A stretch of DNA of 64,000 bases from JAYFRL01 sp034925905. Lineage in GTDB: Bacteria; Bacillota; Clostridia; Lachnospirales; Anaerotignaceae. The translations under genes and the position numbers were made by a program. Positions 58,673-64,000 of this stretch are shown here, in pieces (the first letter of the stretch is position 1; every line of letters begins with the position of its first letter). The DNA is taken from the NCBI GenBank assembly GCA_034925905.1, contig JAYFRL010000001.1, positions 23,967-87,966 of the forward strand. Reading direction: 5' to 3'. The notes beneath the pieces were generated by a model that had not been told where the DNA came from, ran no database searches, and worked only from the letters and a program-made list of their open reading frames with translations.

Positions 58673-60465
58673 TTTTAAAGGAGCTGTATGATTATTACGA
58701 TATTTTGGCAACCAGCGGCGATACAGGCATAAGCCCCTATGGCTTTGAAATGGCCTTGGCCTCTTACGAAGCGCTTTTATCTAAAGAAGGCGTTTTAGTT
58801 GGATTAAAGGCTTTTATGACAGAAGACGGTAAGCCTGCCAAAATGAGCTTTATGACGCCTATTAAAATGAAAAAAAAAGGCATTGCCGCTTCGCCAGTGC
58901 TTGACAACTTTGAGTATGTTTTCGGCGTTGGCGGAAAAAACGGTGATAAAAAAACAGAAAAAATAAAGTTTAAAGCAGCTAAAGAGCTGCACCTGTCAAT
59001 GTTCGGACAAGCCAAAAGCGAAGAAGCGATTGCTATTGCCCGGTTTTTTGAACAGTGGGATATTGATAAAGCCTGGGAAAACGAACATATCCTAAGCGTT
59101 TACAATGAAAAGGGCAACGCTTTTAACGGCAATGTTGTTTTCCGATTGTCAGGGAAATTAGTTTCTGGCAAAGTACAGTATTTCCATGACACAGAGGAAA
59201 TAAAAGAAATATGGTTAAGAGAAAATGAAGCAAAAAATAATTTAAAAAATAAGGATGTCCGCCAATGCTCCATTACCGGCGAATTTTTACCGATTGCACA
59301 GTTGCATCCGCAATTTAGCGGAGTTAAAGGGGCAAACCCAACCGGCGCTTCGTTAGTGTGCTTTAACAAAGACGCGGATATGTCCTATAATCTTGAACAA
59401 AGCTTTAATGCGGCTGTTTCTCAGAAAGCTTCGTTTAAATATTCAACAGCCCTTAGATATATGCTGGCGGGGAACAAGCAAAGAATGTTTGTTGGTGATG
59501 ATACAACGGTTTTTTGGGCAAGCAGCTCAAATCCAACATTTGCGGATGCTTTTTATTTAATGTTTAACCCTCCTGATGAAAATGATAAAAAGGAAGATAA
59601 AAATGAACGCAAGGTTGACAGAACAACCGAAGAATGGATAAAAGCAGTTTTAAGCGACAGCCAAAAAGGCGTTTATCAAGAATTACCCGGGGCAGATCAG
59701 GATGTTAGCTTTTGTGTTTTAGGCCTTTCGCCAAACGCAGGCCGTATATCGGTGCGGTACTTTTATCGTAATTCATTTAGATATTTTTGCGGCAAAATTA
59801 AACAACATTACGATGATATGCGTATTGTCGGAAAGCTTCCGTATATCAAAGTTGACAATTTACTATATGCCACAATCAGCAGCAAAAGCAAAGACAAGAG
59901 CTTTAATCCATTGCTGGGAGGAGCCGTAGTAAGGGCTATTCTAACCGGAGAAATGTACCCGCGGATTTTACTGAATCAAGTTATATTGCGTTCAAAAACA
60001 GAAGCTATGGTTACGCAAGCCAGAGCCGCTGCCATAAAAGGCTTTTTGGTAAGAAAAAGCAGAATGATTAAAAAGGGGGAAAATATTTTTATGAGTTTAA
60101 ATGAGGAATCTACAAATACCGCTTATGTATTGGGCAGAACATTCGCAATATTGGAGAAAATACAAAAAGATGCTTTGGGTGATATTAATTCTACGATTAA
60201 AGATAAGTATTTTGCATCCGCCTGCTCAAATCCTTCTCTCGTATTTCCAAACCTGTTAAAACTGGCACAACATCACATCGCTAAACTTGACGGTACATAT
60301 TTAAACATTCTATTAGGCAAATGCCTTTCATTAATTGAAGGAGACGTTTTCCCTAGTACGCTAAACATGGAAAACCAAGGCCGATTCATTTTAGGATATT
60401 ATCAGCAAAACCAAAACCTTTACACAAAAAGAGAACAAAACAATTCTAAGGAGGAAAATATATAA
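58669..60465 (+). CDS. cas8c: Type I-C large subunit Cas8c (Csd1)
   Basis: A 598-residue Csd1 protein. ILKELYDYYDILATSGDTGISPYGFEMALASYEALL, QCSITGEFLPIAQLHPQFSGVKGANPTGASLVCFN and TTVFWASSSNPTFADAF are family blocks. Cas8c recognises the PAM and starts DNA unwinding; an internal start in the 3' part often also makes the Cas11c small subunit. A candidate is the ATG at about 60091, after AAAGGGGG. The gene overlaps cas5c by 4 bases and cas7c by one. Confidence 0.95.
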   Translation: MILKELYDYYDILATSGDTGISPYGFEMALASYEALLSKEGVLVGLKAFMTEDGKPAKMSFMTPIKMKKKGIAASPVLDNFEYVFGVGGKNGDKKTEKIKFKAAKELHLSMFGQAKSEEAIAIARFFEQWDIDKAWENEHILSVYNEKGNAFNGNVVFRLSGKLVSGKVQYFHDTEEIKEIWLRENEAKNNLKNKDVRQCSITGEFLPIAQLHPQFSGVKGANPTGASLVCFNKDADMSYNLEQSFNAAVSQKASFKYSTALRYMLAGNKQRMFVGDDTTVFWASSSNPTFADAFYLMFNPPDENDKKEDKNERKVDRTTEEWIKAVLSDSQKGVYQELPGADQDVSFCVLGLSPNAGRISVRYFYRNSFRYFCGKIKQHYDDMRIVGKLPYIKVDNLLYATISSKSKDKSFNPLLGGAVVRAILTGEMYPRILLNQVILRSKTEAMVTQARAAAIKGFLVRKSRMIKKGENIFMSLNEESTNTAYVLGRTFAILEKIQKDALGDINSTIKDKYFASACSNPSLVFPNLLKLAQHHIAKLDGTYLNILLGKCLSLIEGDVFPSTLNMENQGRFILGYYQQNQNLYTKREQNNSKEENI

Positions 60466-61322
60466 TGGAAAACCCAATTAAAAACCGCTATGAATTTGTT
60501 ATTTTGTTTGATGTTGAAAACGGCAATCCCAACGGCGACCCTGATGCCGGCAACATGCCAAGGGTAGATGCGGAAACCGGACACGGATTAGTTACCGATG
60601 TCTGCATTAAACGCAAAATAAGGAACTACATACAAATGCTTAAATGCGATGAACCGCCGTTTAAGATTTTTATTAAAGAAATTTTAAACGATAAGCTGGA
60701 GGACGCCTATAAAAACGAAGGCATCACCAAAAAAACAAAGAAGACGGAAGAAATAAAGCAGGCTCAAAGATTTATGTGCAAGAATTATTATGATATACGC
60801 ACTTTTGGCGCAGTGATGAGTACAGGTGATTGTCCCTGCGGTGTTGTCAGAGGTCCTGTGCAACTTAATTTTGCCAAAAGTATTGACCCAATCGCAGCCC
60901 AAGAAATTACCATTACCCGCATGGCTGTTACAAATGCGAAAGATTCGGAATCCAAAGAAACAGAAATGGGCAAAAAAAGCTTTGTGCCTTACGGATTATA
61001 CAAAATGGAAGGTTTTATTTCGGCTGTATTGGCACAAAACAGCACCGGATTTTCGGAAGAAGACCTGTCTTTATTCTGGGAAGCTATTATAAATATGTTT
61101 GAACATGACCATTCTGCCGCCCGCGGGAAAATGATTGTGAGAAAATTGGTAGTATTTAAGCATGATAGCCCTTTAGGCAATGCGCCTTCTCATAAATTAT
61201 TGGAAAGAGTAGTTGTTAAAAAGCTTTCGGAAAACGAACCTGCAAGGAAATATGAAGACTACAAAGTCTTTATTAATAAAGAAGCCTTGCCCGACAGCGT
61301 TACAATTGAAGAAAAAATATAA
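60465..61322 (+). CDS. cas7c: Type I-C backbone subunit Cas7c (Csd2)
   Basis: A 285-residue RAMP that polymerises along the crRNA. KNRYEFVILFDVENGNPNGDPDAGNMPRVDAETGHGLVTDVCIKRKIRNYI is the diagnostic Csd2 N-terminus. Later blocks are TFGAVMSTGDCPCGVVRGPVQLNFAKSIDPI, ITRMAVT and SFVPYGLYKMEGFISAVLAQ. AAGGAGGAAAATATA before the ATG. One-base overlaps with cas8c and cas4 suggest coupled translation for stoichiometry. Confidence 0.96.
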   Translation: MENPIKNRYEFVILFDVENGNPNGDPDAGNMPRVDAETGHGLVTDVCIKRKIRNYIQMLKCDEPPFKIFIKEILNDKLEDAYKNEGITKKTKKTEEIKQAQRFMCKNYYDIRTFGAVMSTGDCPCGVVRGPVQLNFAKSIDPIAAQEITITRMAVTNAKDSESKETEMGKKSFVPYGLYKMEGFISAVLAQNSTGFSEEDLSLFWEAIINMFEHDHSAARGKMIVRKLVVFKHDSPLGNAPSHKLLERVVVKKLSENEPARKYEDYKVFINKEALPDSVTIEEKI

Positions 61323-61984
61323 TGGAAGAAACTGAACGCATACCTATATCTTCTATTAAACAGTTTATTTATTGTAAACGGCGCTTTGCCCTTATGTTTG
61401 TTGATGCCCAGTGGAAAAACAACTACAAAATCGTAGAGGGGGATTTGCTGCATCAAAAAGCAGACAATCCCTTTCTAAAGGAGTCAAGAGGCGATCTGTT
61501 CCGCAGCAGAAGTGTGCCGGTATATTCTGATCGGTTTAACATACAGGGCGTGTGTGACATTATTGAATTTACAAAGTGCGACGATGGCGTCAAAATTGGT
61601 AACAAAAGAGGTCTTTGGCTCATAAATCCGATTGAATATAAAAACGGAAAGCCGGAGGAAAGCGAAGCGGATTTTTGCCAGCTCTGCGCCGCTGCCATGT
61701 GCTTAGAAGAAATGTTTCATACCACGATTAAAACAGGAGACATCTATTATGGGAAACTCAAGCGAAGGCAAACTATAGAATTTTCTGATTCATTAAGGAA
61801 TAAAGTGGTTTGGGCAATTGATAACATTGCTGAAATAATACAAAGCCAACAGATACCTTCAAAACCGGAAGGCCAAAATTGCAGCTTATGTTCCCTGCAA
61901 GATATCTGTATGCCAAAAATATTTGATAATACCTTAAGTATTGAAAAAACAATGGCTAAACTCAAAAAGGGGGCGTTGTTATAA
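61322..61984 (+). CDS. cas4: CRISPR-associated exonuclease Cas4
   Basis: A 220-residue iron-sulfur nuclease. PISSIKQFIYCKRRFALMFVDAQW holds the first cluster Cys (18), GVCDIIEF and NPIEYKNGKPEE the RecB-type Asp, Glu and Lys, and CSLCSLQDICMPK the remaining cysteines. It trims prespacers and selects for PAM during adaptation. Its stop TAA (61982-61984) overlaps what should be the cas1 start. Confidence 0.95.
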   Translation: MEETERIPISSIKQFIYCKRRFALMFVDAQWKNNYKIVEGDLLHQKADNPFLKESRGDLFRSRSVPVYSDRFNIQGVCDIIEFTKCDDGVKIGNKRGLWLINPIEYKNGKPEESEADFCQLCAAAMCLEEMFHTTIKTGDIYYGKLKRRQTIEFSDSLRNKVVWAIDNIAEIIQSQQIPSKPEGQNCSLCSLQDICMPKIFDNTLSIEKTMAKLKKGALL

Positions 61985-63012
61985 GAAAATTACTAAATAC
62001 ATTATATATTACAACACCTCTCTCCTATTTATCATTGGATGGCGAAAACATTGTTATTTTATTAGAAGAAAACGAAAAGTTTCGTATGCCGTTTGTGAAT
62101 CTGGAAGCAATTGTATGCTTTGGTTATATGGGCTGTAGTCCGGCGCTCATGGGAAAATGCGTGGAAAACAATATTGGCTTGTCCTTTTTAATGCCGAACG
62201 GTGAATTTATGGCCCGAGTTTCAGGCAAAACCAAGGGGAGCGTTTTTTTAAGAAAAAAGCAGTACCTATTATCTGAGGATAATAACTTTTGCCTGACCTT
62301 TTCTCAGAATCTTGTAGCAGCAAAGTTACACAACAGCCGTTACTTGTTGGAACGCTCATTAAGAGACAACGATACGATTAGCGCCAGAGAAGAGATTGCA
62401 AGCATTTCATCTCAACTAAAAAATAATATACAAATGATTTACAATATTTCCGATAAGGAAGAATTGAGGGGTTTTGAAGGGGCTCATGCAAAAGCATACT
62501 TTAGCGTTTACGATCATTTAATATTGCACCAAAAAAAGCACTTTAGCTTTTGTGGAAGAAACAAACGGCCACCTCTTGATAATACTAACTGTATGCTATC
62601 CTACTTATACACAATTTTATCATTAGAAATAACATCTGCTTTAGAGACTGTCGGCTTAGACCCATATGTTGGTTTTATGCATGAGCTACGCTCGGGCAGA
62701 GCCTCGCTTGCCGTAGATTTGTTGGAAGAACTGCGCGCTTATTTAGTTGACAGGCTAGTCTTATCCCTAATAAATCTAAAAAAAGTAACAGAAAAAGATT
62801 TCATTACAAAAGAAGGCGGCGCTGTTTTATTTACTGAAGATGGGCGTAAGAAAATCTTAACAGCCTGGCAAGAAAAAAAGAAAGAAGTCATCTTCCATCA
62901 AGTGATAGAGGAAAAAATAGAAATAGGCTTACTGCCCTATGTTCAAGCTCAATTGCTTGCCAGATACATAAGGGGAGATATTGGGGAATATCCAAACTTT
63001 TTATGCAAATAA
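61981..63012 (+). CDS. cas1: CRISPR integrase Cas1, apparent ATA start
   Basis: Coding sequence matching a full type I-C Cas1 starts at 61981: IRKLLNTLYITTPLSYLSLDGENIVILLEE corresponds to the usual MRKLLNTLYVTTPDAYLSLDGEN. No ATG, GTG or TTG exists in this frame between a stop at 61957 and TTG 62035, which would delete 18 conserved residues. ATA 61981 is 7 bases after AAAAAGGGGGC. It overlaps the cas4 stop as ATAA, where related loci have ATGA. With it the protein has 343 residues, the family norm. GFMHELRSGRASLAVDLLEELRAYLVDRLVL carries catalytic residues. Either ATA initiates weakly or adaptation is impaired. Confidence 0.9.
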   Translation: MRKLLNTLYITTPLSYLSLDGENIVILLEENEKFRMPFVNLEAIVCFGYMGCSPALMGKCVENNIGLSFLMPNGEFMARVSGKTKGSVFLRKKQYLLSEDNNFCLTFSQNLVAAKLHNSRYLLERSLRDNDTISAREEIASISSQLKNNIQMIYNISDKEELRGFEGAHAKAYFSVYDHLILHQKKHFSFCGRNKRPPLDNTNCMLSYLYTILSLEITSALETVGLDPYVGFMHELRSGRASLAVDLLEELRAYLVDRLVLSLINLKKVTEKDFITKEGGAVLFTEDGRKKILTAWQEKKKEVIFHQVIEEKIEIGLLPYVQAQLLARYIRGDIGEYPNFLCK

Positions 63013-63040
63013 CGTAATATATTTTATAGTAGGTGATAGC

Positions 63041-63331
63041 ATGATGGTCATTATTACATATGATATTAACACCGAGTCTGAAGGCGGTGCAAAACGGCTG
63101 CGAAAGGTTGCCAAGGCCTGTCAAGATTATGGTCAAAGAGTCCAAAACTCTGTTTTTGAGTGCCTGATTGATTATGGAACTTTTTTAACATTAAGAAAGA
63201 AATTAGAAAGCATTATGAATAAAGAGCTTGATAGTATAAGATATTACATGCTTGGTAATAAATGGGAGTGCAAAATCGAGCATGTGGGTGCAAAAACTGG
63301 ATATAATCCAACTGGAACTCTGATTATTTAG
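63041..63331 (+). CDS. cas2: CRISPR endoribonuclease-like Cas2
   Basis: From ATG 63041 (a second ATG follows at 63044), with GGTGAT upstream, 96 residues. MVIITYDINTESEGGAKRLRKVAKACQDYGQRVQNSVFECLID is the type I-C Cas2 ferredoxin-like fold with its conserved Asp. An extended frame from 62981 overlaps cas1 without a start signal. Cas2 forms the structural core of the Cas1-Cas2 integrase. Confidence 0.96.
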   Translation: MMVIITYDINTESEGGAKRLRKVAKACQDYGQRVQNSVFECLIDYGTFLTLRKKLESIMNKELDSIRYYMLGNKWECKIEHVGAKTGYNPTGTLII

Positions 63332-63462
63332 CTGCGAACCTCAAGTGAACAGCGTTTTTTAAAAATTAAAAACGGCTTAATAACGCCTTTTTAATAAATT
63401 TTTTTAATGTCCGCTCAACGTGGGACTATTGCTAGAAGTGTTTATTTTTAAACATTTTTAGG
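63332..63462 (+). promoter_or_regulatory. CRISPR leader
   Basis: 131 AT-rich bases between the cas2 stop and the first repeat, with runs such as TTTTTTAAAAATTAAAAA. This is the expected position of the array promoter and of the integration signals for new spacers. The first repeat is directly preceded by TTTTTAGG. Confidence 0.8.
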
Positions 63463-64000
63463 GTCGCGCCCCACGCGGGGCGCGTGGATTGAAACTTCTA
63501 ATACTCCGTCTGCCCCTGTTATGTAGCATAGTCGCGCCCCACGCGGGGCGCGTGGATTGAAACTAATCTTTGTCGCTGTAGTAAACCCAAGTTTATAAGT
63601 CGCGCCCCACGCGGGGCGCGTGGATTGAAACCTTTCTCTTGCTTTTATTAGTTTCATTCTTATTAGTCGCGCCCCACGCGGGGCGCGTGGATTGAAACTC
63701 ACGCGGTATAAATTTCAGCTAATAGAGGCAACGGTCGCGCCCCACGCGGGGCGCGTGGATTGAAACCTGAATTCTATGAGAACGACACGAAGTTTCAACA
63801 GTCGCGCCCCACGCGGGGCGCGTGGATTGAAACTAGGGATTGACGATTTATCCGACACAATTCAAAGTCGCGCCCCACGCGGGGCGCGTGGATTGAAACG
63901 AACGGTACGGCAAGGTTGAATTAGGGGACTTTGTCGCGCCCCACGCGGGGCGCGTGGATTGAAACGATTTAGGGTGGCTTGGGGTTACTAATTCTAACTG
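63463..64000 (+). CRISPR. Type I-C CRISPR array, at least eight repeats
   Basis: Eight 33-base repeats begin at 63463, 63531, 63599, 63666, 63734, 63801, 63867 and 63933. Each starts GTCGCGCCCCACGCGG, continues GGCGCGTGG and ends ATTGAAAC, the type I-C pattern. GCGCCCC and GGGGCGC form the hairpin cut by Cas5c. All eight copies look identical. Seven complete spacers of 33-35 bases lie between them, and an eighth of 35 bases reaches the window edge, so the array continues beyond. Repeats are far more GC-rich than the surroundings. Leader and newest spacers should be at the cas2 side. Confidence 0.98.

Noticed and set aside
55781..63331. A novel CRISPR subtype
   Set aside because: Gene content, order (cas3-5-8-7-4-1-2), absence of cas6 and the ATTGAAAC-ending repeat all match known type I-C. 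The only oddity is the cas1 start.
63448..63702. Leftward ORF with repeated RAPRGAR-like units across the CRISPR array
   Set aside because: It is simply the translation of the CRISPR repeats and spacers.

Overview
The window is a chromosomal segment of an AT-rich, low-GC Gram-positive anaerobe, most likely a spore-forming member of the Clostridia. Supporting signs are T-box leaders, L20- and L21-type ribosomal leaders, a BofA/YaaL pair, DegV, Noc and RsmG/MnmG, an [FeFe]-hydrogenase maturation GTPase, Firmicutes-style lipoproteins, strong AGGAGG ribosome binding sites and consensus sigma-A promoters. The species cannot be named from the sequence alone.

Layout. 1-0.5 kb: leftward prp-rplU with an L21-type leader. 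0.8-7.2 kb: aromatic amino acid block (aroF-tyrA, a four-module sulfur/CoA-disulfide oxidoreductase, pheA), headed by a leader-peptide attenuator with nine aromatic codons in a row. 7.3-9.0 kb: leftward trpB2 under a Trp-type T-box. 9.1-12.6 kb: bofA/yaaL, a Gx-transporter/NusG-II pair and a divergent apbE-MBL pair. 12.8-21.7 kb: M29 peptidase, DUF896, MATE, CapA, GNAT, mnmG-orf-rsmG-noc. 21.8-24.6 kb: ArsR-type repressor and a split metal-exporting P-type ATPase, with three related palindromic operators. 24.8-32.0 kb: SAH/MTA deaminase, DUF1836, DegV, GlnS, PPC protein, COG2509 flavoprotein. 32.1-36.5 kb: complete glycine cleavage operon gcvT-H-PA-PB. 36.8-41.0 kb: leftward TRAP transporter with a beta-hydroxyacid dehydrogenase. 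41.4-46.2 kb: leftward puuR-potABCD polyamine uptake operon whose PotA carries a duplicated insert. 47.2-50.8 kb: infC-rpmI-rplT (leftward) and T-box-controlled thrS. 50.9-52.7 kb: a structured leader of unknown class followed by a TM1266-type regulator and hydF. 52.9-53.9 kb: EamA permease and tRNA-Ser(GCU). 54.0-55.6 kb: degraded accessory DNA. 55.8-64.0 kb: complete type I-C CRISPR-Cas locus (cas3-5-8-7-4-1-2) with an array of at least eight repeats running off the window.

Themes. Much of the core metabolism is controlled by RNA: attenuator, two T-boxes, two ribosomal leaders and at least two unclassified leaders (hydF and gcvT). Two genes, infC and cas1, appear to start at ATA. In cas1 this looks like one G-to-A change in the usual ATGA overlap with cas4. 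The region between tRNA-Ser and cas3 holds gene debris, including a probable recombinase C-terminus, which suggests an old integration site. The CRISPR locus is a recognised subtype rather than a new system. The best candidates for something undescribed are the aromatic attenuator, the hydF leader RNA and the PotA insert.
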